Positions 42,304-51,240 of a DNA stretch of 64,000 nucleotides are shown here, one piece after another. Position 1 is the first letter of the stretch; the number at the start of each line of letters is the position of its first letter. Both the position numbers and the translations under genes were made by a program. Under the pieces are notes generated by a model that was not told the origin of the DNA, searched no databases, and worked only from the letters and a program-made list of their open reading frames with translations. The DNA comes from Terrimonas sp. (GTDB taxonomy: Bacteria; Bacteroidota; Bacteroidia; Chitinophagales; Chitinophagaceae), in assembly GCA_016125075.1 (NCBI GenBank), contig WGMO01000019.1, positions 1 to 64,000 on the forward strand, read 5' to 3'.

Positions 42304-43941
42304 ATGGACAGAAGATCATTTTTAACCGGGGTTACAAAGAAGATACCCGCAACAGGGAAAATACAGGATACCCGTTACCGCAATACCGACAGTGGTTTAA
42401 CCGCCTATTCCGGGAACTGGACAAGGAATGAAATCAGCCATCTGCTGAAACGCACGATGTTTGGCGCGAAAAAATCAGATATTGATTATTTCTTGGGAAT
42501 GTCTGCCAGCGAGGCGGTGGATGAATTACTGAATGCTGTTATTCCCTCCCCCAGCCCGCCATTGCGGGATTATGGTCTCATTAGTGATGAAGACGGTGTG
42601 CTGCACGATGATAAGGGGGTTGCGCAGGGACAAACCTGGGTGAATGATTATAATACACTCAGCGACCCGGTGGTGAAAGGCTCGATCAACCGGCTGCGGA
42701 TCGAAAGCCTGCGGAAATGGTGGGCGGGTCTTATCGTCCACCAAAACCGGAGTATCTGGGAAAAGATGGTATTGTTCTGGCACCATCATTTTTCCGTACA
42801 GGTGGAAGAAGTGGACAATGCGACCATGATGTGGAAACATCATAACCTGCTTCGCACAAATGCATTGGGCAATGTAAAACAACTTGTAAAAGAGGTGACC
42901 ATCGACCCCGCCATGCTGATCCACCTGAATGGCTACCTGAACTCGAAACAGGCACCCGACGAAAACTACGCCCGGGAGATGCAGGAACTGTTTACGGTAG
43001 GCAAGGGGCCGGATTCTGCTTACACGGAAAATGATGTGATCACGGCTGCCAGGGTGTTGACAGGATGGAGGATTGACAATACTTATACCGCTTACCTGGA
43101 CAGCAATAGCCATGATACAGGCAGTAAAACCTTTTCTTCCTTTTATAACAATACTACCATCAGCGGAAGCGGTCAGTCCGAGGTAAGTGATCTTGTCGAC
43201 ATGATCTATTCGACCACCGAGGCAGCCCGTTTTTTCTGCCGAAAACTCTATACCTGGTTTGTGTATTACCAGGTCGATGAAACCGTGGAAACGAATATTA
43301 TTGTCCCGCTCGGGGAAATGCTGATCAGCAACGGTTTTGATGTGAAACCGGTGTTATCCGCCCTTTTAAAAAGTGAACATTTCTTTGACCCGGAAAACCA
43401 GGCCTGTTCTATCAAAAGCCCCCTGGATATGATTGCCGGTACCCTGCGGGAATTCAATGTCCCCTTTCCTCCCTATACAGATTATATAAACGGATACCCA
43501 TTGTTTTACGCCGTTTATGGTAAGGCTTCTGCCATGCAGGAGACCTTATTACAGCCACCCGATGTTTCAGGCTGGCAGGCCTATTACCAGGACCCCATGT
43601 TCTATGAAATATGGGTGAACAGTAACTCCCTGCCGAAAAGGGCGGATTTTACAGACGCCCTCGTGGAGGACAACGTAATTGATTACAGGGCCTTTGCAGG
43701 GAATACCAGTAATCCCGCTGACCCGAACCAGTTAATCGATGAGGTGACTGAACTGCTCTTACGGTATCCCTTATCCGGTAATTCAAAACTTTATATAAAG
43801 AACAGATTCCTGATCAATAATACGGGCAATGACGCCACCTGGACGAATGCATGGAATAGTAACAATAATGCTGTCATCAATAGTTCATTGAGCGCCCTGT
43901 TTAAGTTCATGATGAACCTGCCGGAATTCCATTTGTGTTAA
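42304..43941 (+). CDS. DUF1800 family protein
   Basis: This 545-residue protein matches DUF1800 throughout: WTRNEISHLLKRTMFGAKKSD near residue 40, WEKMVLFWHHHFSVQ near 157, NYAREMQELFTVGKG near 222 and LTGWRI. It begins MDRRSFLTGVTKK, a short twin-arginine-like start, though no strong hydrophobic core follows. DUF1800 genes are regularly paired with DUF1501 genes, as here, and the pair is thought to be exported, but the reaction is unknown. It starts 18 bases after the repeat protein stop. Confidence 0.92.
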   Translation: MDRRSFLTGVTKKIPATGKIQDTRYRNTDSGLTAYSGNWTRNEISHLLKRTMFGAKKSDIDYFLGMSASEAVDELLNAVIPSPSPPLRDYGLISDEDGVLHDDKGVAQGQTWVNDYNTLSDPVVKGSINRLRIESLRKWWAGLIVHQNRSIWEKMVLFWHHHFSVQVEEVDNATMMWKHHNLLRTNALGNVKQLVKEVTIDPAMLIHLNGYLNSKQAPDENYAREMQELFTVGKGPDSAYTENDVITAARVLTGWRIDNTYTAYLDSNSHDTGSKTFSSFYNNTTISGSGQSEVSDLVDMIYSTTEAARFFCRKLYTWFVYYQVDETVETNIIVPLGEMLISNGFDVKPVLSALLKSEHFFDPENQACSIKSPLDMIAGTLREFNVPFPPYTDYINGYPLFYAVYGKASAMQETLLQPPDVSGWQAYYQDPMFYEIWVNSNSLPKRADFTDALVEDNVIDYRAFAGNTSNPADPNQLIDEVTELLLRYPLSGNSKLYIKNRFLINNTGNDATWTNAWNSNNNAVINSSLSALFKFMMNLPEFHLC

Positions 43942-43970
43942 ACATTCACAAACCCTTTGAAAAACAAGTT

Positions 43971-45578
43971 ATGAACAGACGTCATTTTATCAAGAATACC
44001 GTTCCCGCCGCCGTTTCACTCCCGGCATTGGTAAACGGATTTTCCTTTTCCGCCTACGGATCATCGGAACATGCGCTTGGCCGGATGTTTAACGGAGCGG
44101 CTGCCAACGATCATGTACTGGTGCTGATCCAACTGTCCGGGGGCAACGACGGCATCAATATGGTGATCCCGCTCGATGTGTATGCCAATTATTATAATGC
44201 CAGGACCAATATAGCTATTCCGCAGAGTAAAGTATTACGGTTAGACGGCACCGATAAGTCTGGCCTGCATCCGGCCATGACCGATCTCCAGAATATGTTT
44301 TCTGCCGGCAAACTGAATGTGGTCCAATCCGTCGGTTATGAAAACCAGGACTTCTCCCATTTCCGGTCTACGGATATCTGGATGAGTGGTGACAGTACAA
44401 AAAACCGTTTTGACCGGGTTAAGACCGGTTGGCTGGGCAGATACCTCGACAATGAATATCCCGGTTATCCTGATGCTTATCCCGATAGTGAAATGCCCGA
44501 CCCCCTGGCCATCCAGATCAGCAATATCCCGACACTAAAGGTGCAGGGGCCTGTCCTATCCATGGGACTTTCCATTACAGACCCTGAAAAACTATACAGT
44601 TTTGTTAACCCGTTTTCCGACTACCCGCTTACCACCACAGCTGCCAACAAGGAGTTAAGGTATATCCGGGTCATTTCAGAAAAAACAAAAATCTATTCGG
44701 ATATCATCCGTGCTGCTTACCAGCGGGCTAATAACCTTGCTGCCTATCCGGAAAACAGCCTGGCGCACCAGTTACAGATCGTGGCAAGACTAATTAAAGG
44801 GGGATTAAAGACGAAGGTCTATACGGTAAATATTGGCGGTTTTGATACGCATAAGAAACAGGTGAATGCCAGCGATACCACAACCGGGAACCATGCCAAC
44901 CTGATGAAGGAACTTTCTACCGGTATCAGCGCCTTTCAAAAAGACCTGGAACTAATGGGATTGGATGACCGTGTAATGGGCATGACCTTTTCTGAATTTG
45001 GAAGACGCATCAAGTCAAATGCCAGCCTGGGGACCGATCATGGAGCCGCAGCTCCCCTATTGTTATTTGGCAAACATGTCAAAAAAGGCATCCTGGGTAA
45101 CAGCCCGGAGATCCCGGCCGATATACAGGTTGTCAACAATATCCCTTTCCAGTATGATTTCAGGAGTGTATATGCTACAATCCTCGAAAGGTGGTTTTGC
45201 GTGCAACAGCCTTTGATCAATACCATTCTTTTGAATAACTACCAGTCATTGCCCCTGATCAAGGGAGGACCCTGCGGTTTACCGGATGATATAGATGATA
45301 CCAATAACCTGTCGGAGAAACTGGTTTTAAAGATGTACCCTAACCCCTATTCAATCAATGCCACCTTACAGTTCTCCACAACCGGGGGGCATACATTGAT
45401 CCAGCAGATCAATACGCTGGGTCAGGTGGTAAGGGTGTTGACCAACCAGGCATATGCCAGTGGCACTTATAATATTGACATCTATGGTGACGGACTGCCG
45501 GGCGGGGTCTACTTTATCCGGCTGCAAAACCAATCACTGCAAAAAGTGATCAGTGTTGTAAAAACAAGCCAACAATAA
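43971..45578 (+). CDS. DUF1501 family exported protein with Por-type sorting tail
   Basis: This 535-residue protein has a twin-arginine-like start (MNRRHFIKNTVPAAVSLPAL). A DUF1501 (alkaline-phosphatase-superfamily-like) core follows, with LIQLSGGNDGINMVIPLD, NVVQSVGYENQDFSHFRSTD, GGFDTHKKQ and TFSEFGRR. The last 80 residues form a T9SS type A sorting domain (LKMYPNPYSINATLQF, then GVYFIRLQNQSLQKVISVVK). Such a tail directs export through type IX secretion. The partner DUF1800 protein lacks a recognisable tail. The ATG at 43971 was chosen because it starts the signal; the GTG at 43935 overlaps the DUF1800 end. Confidence 0.93.
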   Translation: MNRRHFIKNTVPAAVSLPALVNGFSFSAYGSSEHALGRMFNGAAANDHVLVLIQLSGGNDGINMVIPLDVYANYYNARTNIAIPQSKVLRLDGTDKSGLHPAMTDLQNMFSAGKLNVVQSVGYENQDFSHFRSTDIWMSGDSTKNRFDRVKTGWLGRYLDNEYPGYPDAYPDSEMPDPLAIQISNIPTLKVQGPVLSMGLSITDPEKLYSFVNPFSDYPLTTTAANKELRYIRVISEKTKIYSDIIRAAYQRANNLAAYPENSLAHQLQIVARLIKGGLKTKVYTVNIGGFDTHKKQVNASDTTTGNHANLMKELSTGISAFQKDLELMGLDDRVMGMTFSEFGRRIKSNASLGTDHGAAAPLLLFGKHVKKGILGNSPEIPADIQVVNNIPFQYDFRSVYATILERWFCVQQPLINTILLNNYQSLPLIKGGPCGLPDDIDDTNNLSEKLVLKMYPNPYSINATLQFSTTGGHTLIQQINTLGQVVRVLTNQAYASGTYNIDIYGDGLPGGVYFIRLQNQSLQKVISVVKTSQQ

Positions 45579-45652
45579 GTAGCGGTTCATGAGACCCCCA
45601 TCGATTCCGCAGGCACCCGATGACGGATAGGAGTATAACATTCAATCAGTAC

Positions 45653-45684
45653 AAAAAAAATCCCCCGGTTTTTTGGCCGGGGGA
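45653..45684 (-). terminator. Terminator of korA
   Basis: On the minus strand an 8-bp GC-rich stem (TCCCCCGG with its complement, 8-base loop) runs into eight T residues. It lies 19 bases after the korA stop. Confidence 0.88.
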
Positions 45685-45703
45685 CGGAATATATCTTATG
45701 GGT

Positions 45704-47548
45704 TTATAAATATTTCCTGATCTCTTCCACCAGTTCTGTTTTGGTGATCGGCACACCCATGATCTTGTTGTAGGGAATGGCATCTACAAAATAAACATCA
45801 CGGATGATCTTGACCAATTGCCCGTTATTGATTTCAGGGATGATCACTTTTTCGTAATTCTTCAGCACTTCGCCCAGGTTTTTAGGAAAAGGCCTCAGGT
45901 AACGGATATGAGCATGCGCTACTGAATATCCTTCTTCCAGCAGGTCTTCCACCGCCGTTTTGATGGCGCCGTAGGTTGACCCCCAGCCCAGGACCAGGAT
46001 CTTTCCTTTGACAGGCCCGTTGTCTATTTTCTGGTCAGGTATATAATCGGCGATCCTGTCCACTTTTGCCTGCCGCACTTTAACCATGTGCTGGTGGTTC
46101 TCCGGATCATAGCTCACATTACCGGTAATGTCTTCCTTTTCCAAACCACCGATACGGTGTTCAAACCCTTTGGTACCGGGAATAGCCCAGGGCCTGGTCA
46201 GCTTTTCATCCCTTTTATAGGGCAGGTATTTCTCTTCCCCTTCATCCAATTCCGTTTTAAATGAAGTTTTGATCAGGGGAAGATTCGCACTCACCGGGTA
46301 TTTCCAGGGCTCTGCACCATTGGCGATATAACCATCGCTCAACAGGATAACAGGTGTCATATGCTGTACAGACAGGCGGGCCGCTTCATAGGCCACATCA
46401 AAACAGTCGGCCGGTGTTGAAGAGGCGATTACCGGCATCGGACATTCGCCATTCCTTCCATAATAAGCCTGTAAAAGATCACTTTGTTCCGTCTTGGTAG
46501 GCAACCCGGTGGAAGGGCCCCCTCTTTGAATATTGACAATGACCAGGGGAATCTCCAGCATGACAGCCAGCCCCATGGCTTCTGCCTTTAAGGCAATGCC
46601 AGGGCCCGATGACGTGGTCACAGCCAGGCTGCCGCCATAGCTGGCACCAATCGCCGATGTAATGGCAGCGATCTCATCCTCTGCCTGGAAGGTCCTCACG
46701 CCAAAATTCTTGTGTCTCGCCAGTTCATGTAAGATATCCGAGGCCGGTGTAATGGGATATGAGCCCAGGAACAGGGGTAGCCCGCTTTTCTGGGAAGCGG
46801 CAATCAAACCATAGGACAAAGCCTGGTTACCCATGACGGACCGGTAAGATCCGGGTTCCATCTTTGCCTTTTCCACTTTATACGTGGTGGTAAAGGTCTC
46901 CGTAGTATCGCCATAATTATATCCTGCGCGCAAAACCCTGATATTGCTTTCCAGGATATCGGGTTTTTTGCCAAATTTATCTTTCAGGAACTGCTCGGTA
47001 TTTTCCAGGGTCCTTCCATACATGAAATACAGGAAACCCAGTACAAACATATTTTTAGCCCTGTCTTTCTCTTTCATACCCATCGTCATATCACTTAATG
47101 ACTCACGGGTCATCTTGGTAACATCGATCTTAATAAGTTCATAATTTCCCAGGCTTCCGTTTTCCAATGGATTGACGCCGTCGGGGTAATTGGCCAGCCG
47201 CAGGTTCTTGGCATCAAAACCATCGGTATTGGCAATGATCTTTCCACCTTTCTTTAAAACACTAAGATTGGTTTTGAGTGCGGCTGCATTCATGGCTACC
47301 AACACATCACACATATCGCCGGGGGTAAAAACAGGTTTGCTGGAAAACCTCAGCTGGAAACCGCTCACGCCCGGGAGCGTTCCCTGGGGAGCACGGATCT
47401 CCGCCGGAAAATCCGGAAAGGTTGCGAGATCGATACCTAATAATGCTGTGTTATTTGTAAACTGGCTGCCGGTAAGCTGCATTCCGTCTCCGCTGTCTCC
47501 TGCAAATTTGATCACCACATCTTCTACCACCTTTACTTGTCGGGTCAT
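45704..47548 (-). CDS. korA: 2-oxoacid:acceptor oxidoreductase, gamma-alpha fusion (2-oxoglutarate type)
   Basis: This 614-residue protein combines a gamma domain (KFAGDSGDGMQLTGSQFTNN, residues about 12-190) with the alpha pyrimidine-binding domain (GNQALSYGLIAA, then YPITPASDILHELA near residue 266, QAEDEIAAI and SGPGIALK). This is the usual layout of KorA, which with the TPP- and iron-sulfur-bearing beta subunit oxidises 2-oxoglutarate to succinyl-CoA using ferredoxin. The beta gene normally follows directly; here a terminator comes instead and no beta-like gene is found in the window. It follows serS on the same strand after about 150 bases. Confidence 0.9.
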   Translation of the reverse strand: MTRQVKVVEDVVIKFAGDSGDGMQLTGSQFTNNTALLGIDLATFPDFPAEIRAPQGTLPGVSGFQLRFSSKPVFTPGDMCDVLVAMNAAALKTNLSVLKKGGKIIANTDGFDAKNLRLANYPDGVNPLENGSLGNYELIKIDVTKMTRESLSDMTMGMKEKDRAKNMFVLGFLYFMYGRTLENTEQFLKDKFGKKPDILESNIRVLRAGYNYGDTTETFTTTYKVEKAKMEPGSYRSVMGNQALSYGLIAASQKSGLPLFLGSYPITPASDILHELARHKNFGVRTFQAEDEIAAITSAIGASYGGSLAVTTSSGPGIALKAEAMGLAVMLEIPLVIVNIQRGGPSTGLPTKTEQSDLLQAYYGRNGECPMPVIASSTPADCFDVAYEAARLSVQHMTPVILLSDGYIANGAEPWKYPVSANLPLIKTSFKTELDEGEEKYLPYKRDEKLTRPWAIPGTKGFEHRIGGLEKEDITGNVSYDPENHQHMVKVRQAKVDRIADYIPDQKIDNGPVKGKILVLGWGSTYGAIKTAVEDLLEEGYSVAHAHIRYLRPFPKNLGEVLKNYEKVIIPEINNGQLVKIIRDVYFVDAIPYNKIMGVPITKTELVEEIRKYL

Positions 47549-47699
47549 ATTGATCGGGTAAGTTTTTTGTAAAGTTAAGTCTATGTATTGAGTAATAAAA
47601 TCGATTATTCCAGCTGCATATTTAATAAAAATTCATCAAACCCACGATGATTCCCGGGGTAAATATGGATGATTTGGGCAAAAGCAGGTTTTTCATTGT

Positions 47700-48974
47700 T
47701 TACAGGGTCAGGCTACCGGCTCCAAAATAAGGATGCAGTACAGCCGGCAGATCGATATGATCCCCGGCCTGGTTATTCTCCAGCAGGCAGGCAACAATTC
47801 TTGGCAGGGCCAGCGAACTTCCGTTCAATGAATGCGCCAGTTGCATCTTACCATTTGCATCTTTAAAACGGATCTTCATCCTGTTGGTCTGGAAGGATTC
47901 AAAATTACTGACAGAGCTCACTTCCAGCCATCTTTCCTGTGCCGCACTATATACTTCGAAGTCAAAGGTGAGGGCCGATGCAAAACTCATATCCCCACCA
48001 CAGAGTTTCAGGATGCGATAAGGCAACTCCAAACTTTGCAGTAACGACTCCACATGGTTCACCATTTCTTCCAGTACGGCATAACTCTTGTCGGGATGAA
48101 CGATCTGAACAATCTCCACCTTATCGAACTGGTGAACCCTGTTTAAGCCCCTCACATCTTTTCCAAAACTTCCGGCTTCCCGTCTGAAACAGGGCGTGTA
48201 GGCCGTCATTTTAATGGGTAGTTCCTCTTCCTTCACAATCTCATCGCGGTAAATATTGGTCACCGGCACTTCAGCTGTAGGGATTAGGTAAAAATTATCC
48301 GCCGGCATAAAATACATCTGCCCTTCTTTATCGGGTAACTGACCGGTTCCATAGGCCGATGCTTCATTGACCATTAAAGGAGGCAAATACTCGGTATAAC
48401 CCGCTGCTGTATTATAGTCCAGGAAATACTGGATCAGGCTCCTCTGGAGTTTGGCTCCCTTCCCTTTGTATAAGGGGAAACCGCTACCGGTGATCCTGGC
48501 ACCTGTTTCAAAGTCGACGATCCCGAACTGGTTAATAAGGTCCCAATGCGGAACAGCCCCCTGGGGTAAAACGGGTTTTGCTCCTCCTTCTCTTACCGTT
48601 ATATTATCAGATGGTAATTTACCGGCAGGCACATCCTGCGCAGGAAGATTGGGCAGTTTCACCAGTTCCCCCTGTAATTGTTGCCCCACTATGTTTAATT
48701 GTTCGGAAATGGGTTGCAGGGAAGTTTTTAAGGCCGCCACTTCCAACTTCCTGGTGGCCGCTTCTTCCTGCTGCCCTTTACCCATGAGCAACCCGATCTC
48801 CCGGGAAGCCGTATTCACTTTTGACTGGGTTGTATCAAATTCCAACTGTAATCTTTTTCTTTCTTCATCCAGCCTGATCACTTCATCCACAACGGACAAA
48901 TCCTTAAACTGCTTAACCGCCAGCCTTTTTTTGACTAAATCCGGGTGCTGTCTGATATATGCGACCTGCAACAT
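47700..48974 (-). CDS. serS: Seryl-tRNA synthetase
   Basis: This 424-residue class II synthetase starts MLQVAYIRQHPDLVKKRL. Its N-terminal coiled-coil arm spans residues about 25-105, and the catalytic core has motif 2 (TPCFRREAGSFGKDVRG) and motif 3 (AHSLNGSSLALPRIVACLLE). It charges tRNA-Ser. The ATG at 48974 was chosen because it gives the standard N-terminus and lies 17 bases after an exact -7 box; the longer reading from 49064 runs through that box. It is divergent from the small gene at 49097. Confidence 0.97.
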   Translation of the reverse strand: MLQVAYIRQHPDLVKKRLAVKQFKDLSVVDEVIRLDEERKRLQLEFDTTQSKVNTASREIGLLMGKGQQEEAATRKLEVAALKTSLQPISEQLNIVGQQLQGELVKLPNLPAQDVPAGKLPSDNITVREGGAKPVLPQGAVPHWDLINQFGIVDFETGARITGSGFPLYKGKGAKLQRSLIQYFLDYNTAAGYTEYLPPLMVNEASAYGTGQLPDKEGQMYFMPADNFYLIPTAEVPVTNIYRDEIVKEEELPIKMTAYTPCFRREAGSFGKDVRGLNRVHQFDKVEIVQIVHPDKSYAVLEEMVNHVESLLQSLELPYRILKLCGGDMSFASALTFDFEVYSAAQERWLEVSSVSNFESFQTNRMKIRFKDANGKMQLAHSLNGSSLALPRIVACLLENNQAGDHIDLPAVLHPYFGAGSLTL

Positions 48975-48991
48975 GGTATTGAAATTTGCCG

Positions 48992-48999
48992 CAAAGATA
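48992..48999 (-). promoter_or_regulatory. -7 box for serS
   Basis: The minus strand reads TATCTTTG, an exact TAnnTTTG match, with 17 bases to the ATG at 48974. It rejects the longer frame. Confidence 0.6.
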
Positions 49000-49084
49000 A
49001 CCGAACCGCTGCTTTCCCCCTGAAAACAACCGGGTACCTGCATGAATTTTTGTGCCGGCATCATCCATTCCGGTGAACAGGAAT

Positions 49085-49092
49085 TATATTTG
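49085..49092 (+). promoter_or_regulatory. -7 box directly before the gene at 49097
   Basis: The sequence reads TATATTTG, an exact TAnnTTTG match, ending 4 bases before the ATG at 49097. A leaderless transcript is implied unless the ATG at 49106 is used. Confidence 0.5.
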
Positions 49093-49096
49093 CCGG

Positions 49097-49450
49097 ATGA
49101 AACAGATGCAGGATGATTTACAGACCCGGTGGTGGAACCTCGAAGCGAAACTGGTTGAACGTTTCAATAAAAAACCGGACCTGGAGACCTTGCTTTTCCT
49201 TATCGGCATCCAGGAATTCGGCCAGATTAAAGAAAAATTTACCAAAGAACAGAAACAGGACCTGATGCATGTGGCGGTTTGCAGCCTTTTTGCCCAAAGC
49301 GGTTATTATGAAATGATGGGAAAAGACAATGAAGGCTGGCCGCATTTCAGGCAATTAAAACCCCTGCCCGAATTGAATGCGAAAGAGCAGGAAGATTTCC
49401 TGAAAGACCATATCTTACTCTATTTTCAAACAAATGCATTAACCGATTGA
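49097..49450 (+). CDS. Conserved-type cytosolic protein of unknown function
   Basis: This 117-residue helical protein (MKQMQDDLQTRWWNLEAKLV, then ETLLFLIGIQEFGQIKEKFT, then DLMHVAVCSLFAQSGYYEMM) has no signal or membrane segment. The layout looks like a compact helical domain. It is followed after one base by the cyclophilin gene, so the two are co-transcribed. I recognise no domain name. Similar proteins occur in Bacteroidota next to peptidyl-prolyl isomerases in my recollection, but this is unchecked. Confidence 0.78.
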   Translation: MKQMQDDLQTRWWNLEAKLVERFNKKPDLETLLFLIGIQEFGQIKEKFTKEQKQDLMHVAVCSLFAQSGYYEMMGKDNEGWPHFRQLKPLPELNAKEQEDFLKDHILLYFQTNALTD

Positions 49451-49451
49451 T

Positions 49452-50153
49452 ATGAAAAAAACAGGTTTGGCACTTCTCTTTCTCCTGCCCTCGATCTTCT
49501 CTTTCGGCCAGAAAGATTCCATCATCAGGAAAAAAGACCGGAAAAGGGATGTATTGTTGCAGACTTCCATGGGCGATATCGTGATCCGTCTTTCTGATTC
49601 AACACCTCTTCACCGTGATAATTTTTTACGCCTGGTTAAAACTGGCTATTACGACAGTGTCCTTTTTCACCGGGTCATCAGGGATTTTATGATCCAGTCG
49701 GGTGATCCAAACAGCAAAAGGGCCCCGAAAGGACAACCCCTGGGCAGCGGCGGGCCTGGCTACAGGATCCCGGCCGAATTCAGGGAATCATTGTTCCACA
49801 AAAAGGGGGTGATAGCAGCCGCCCGTGATAATAACCCCGAAAAAGCGAGCAGTGGAAGCCAGTTCTATATTGTACAAGGAAAAAAATTTACAGATGAAGA
49901 ACTGGACAAGGTTGAAACGAACCGCCTCGAAGGAAGAAAAATCCCTTTACAGCAGCGGGAAATTTATAAGACCCTGGGTGGAACGCCCCATCTTGACCAG
50001 GGTTATACGGTGTTTGGAGAAGTCATTACGGGGTTGGATGTGGTGGATGCGATTGCCGGTGTTGCCACCAGTACCGGCAGGGACCGGGACCGGCCCCTGG
50101 AAGATGTAAGGATTCTACATGCCAAATTGATCAAACGCAAAAAACACAAATAA
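49452..50153 (+). CDS. Exported cyclophilin-type peptidyl-prolyl isomerase
   Basis: This 233-residue protein has a signal peptide (MKKTGLALLFLLPSIFSFGQ) and a cyclophilin domain. The catalytic Arg lies in FHRVIRDFMIQSGD, and GSQFYIVQGKKF and GYTVFGEVITGLDVVDAIA are also present. An insert of about 35 residues (residues 150-185, KVETNRLEGRKIPLQQREIY) separates the last two, which is usual for the Bacteroidota form. It should catalyse cis-trans proline isomerisation in the periplasm and so aid folding of exported proteins. Confidence 0.94.
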   Translation: MKKTGLALLFLLPSIFSFGQKDSIIRKKDRKRDVLLQTSMGDIVIRLSDSTPLHRDNFLRLVKTGYYDSVLFHRVIRDFMIQSGDPNSKRAPKGQPLGSGGPGYRIPAEFRESLFHKKGVIAAARDNNPEKASSGSQFYIVQGKKFTDEELDKVETNRLEGRKIPLQQREIYKTLGGTPHLDQGYTVFGEVITGLDVVDAIAGVATSTGRDRDRPLEDVRILHAKLIKRKKHK

Positions 50154-50215
50154 CAGCCCCAATTTATTATTCCGGTAAACTTGTAACATAATTGATTATT
50201 TTACTTGCTTTTATT

Positions 50216-50223
50216 AATCTTTG
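50216..50223 (+). promoter_or_regulatory. -7-like box for gcvH
   Basis: The sequence reads AATCTTTG (one mismatch to TAnnTTTG; a TA with one extra spacer base precedes). It lies 20 bases before the gcvH ATG, and a TTG at 50192-50194 is a possible -33 element. Confidence 0.4.
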
Positions 50224-50243
50224 CAACTCAAAAATTTCATCAC

Positions 50244-50621
50244 ATGAATTTTCCCGCCAATCTCCGTTATACTAAAGATCATGAATGGGTAAGTCTTGAG
50301 GGTAATACTGCAACTGTGGGTATTACAGATTTCGCACAGAGTGAACTGGGTGATATCGTATATGTTGAGGTCGAGACTATTGGAAAATCACTCCAGTCGG
50401 GGGATGTTTTCGGAACAGTAGAAGCCGTAAAAACGGTTTCCGACCTTTTTCTACCTGTAAACGGAACTATAATTGAATTAAATCCCGCCCTGGCCAATGC
50501 ACCGGAATTGGTCAATAATGATCCATATGGAGCAGGCTGGATGATCAGGATGACCGTTAATGACCCTGCTGATGTGGAGAGTTTACTGGATGCTGCAGGG
50601 TATGAAGCCGTGGTAGGATAA
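50244..50621 (+). CDS. gcvH: Glycine cleavage system H protein
   Basis: This 125-residue protein has the lipoyl-carrier fold. It starts MNFPANLRYTKDHEWVSLEG, with GITDFAQSELGDIVYVEV in the middle and the lipoylated Lys63 in GTVEAVKTVSDLFLPVNG. It shuttles the aminomethyl group between the P, T and L proteins of the glycine cleavage system. gcvT and gcvP are not in this window, which is common in this phylum. The upstream TTG-type frame from 50205 was rejected because the -7 box lies within it. Confidence 0.96.
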   Translation: MNFPANLRYTKDHEWVSLEGNTATVGITDFAQSELGDIVYVEVETIGKSLQSGDVFGTVEAVKTVSDLFLPVNGTIIELNPALANAPELVNNDPYGAGWMIRMTVNDPADVESLLDAAGYEAVVG

Positions 50622-50699
50622 ATCTGCCCCATTAGATATTACGTAAATGCATTCGGATATCCCGGTATCCGGGTTTTTCTTTATCTTTTAGCCAACTGA

Positions 50700-51239
50700 T
50701 TGAATCTGAAAACCAAATACAGCGAACAGGAGCTGGTGGCTTTGTTACAACAGCAAAGTGAACCTGCGTTTAATTATCTCTATGATAATTACTCCGGCGC
50801 CTTGTATGGTATCATTCATCAGATGATCATGGATTCGGAAACAGCCAATGATGTACTGCAGGAAGTATTTATCAATATCTGGAGAAAAATAAGTCTCTAT
50901 GATGCGGCAAAAGGAAGATTATACACCTGGATGCTGAATATTGCGAGGAATGCTGCCATCGACAAACTTCGTTCAAGGGGATTTCAGGAAAGCAGGAAAA
51001 ACCAGGCGATGCCTGAAAACGTAGATACCATCAGTGCCAGTGTGGGGCCAAAAATTGATGATGTAGGTTTAAAAAAAGTGTTAGTGCAATTAAAAGATGA
51101 ACACAGGACATTGGTGGACCTATCCTATTTCCAGGGGTTTACCCATGAGGAGATTGCAAAAATGATGGATATCCCCCTGGGTACTGTTAAAACCAGGATC
51201 CGGTCGGCTTTGACACAATTAAGGACTTTATTAAAATAA
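50700..51239 (+). CDS. ECF-type RNA polymerase sigma factor (third in window)
   Basis: This 179-residue protein shows region 2 (YDNYSGALYGIIHQMIMDSE, then VLQEVFINIWRKI, then YTWMLNIARNAAIDKLRS) and region 4 (LKDEHRTLVDLSYFQGFTHE, then IPLGTVKTRIRSALTQLRTL). It is paired with an RskA-like anti-sigma gene one base downstream, the usual SigK/RskA arrangement. The start is TTG; the first in-frame ATG lies in region 2 and would remove conserved sequence. Confidence 0.94.
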   Translation: MNLKTKYSEQELVALLQQQSEPAFNYLYDNYSGALYGIIHQMIMDSETANDVLQEVFINIWRKISLYDAAKGRLYTWMLNIARNAAIDKLRSRGFQESRKNQAMPENVDTISASVGPKIDDVGLKKVLVQLKDEHRTLVDLSYFQGFTHEEIAKMMDIPLGTVKTRIRSALTQLRTLLK

Positions 51240-51240
51240 A

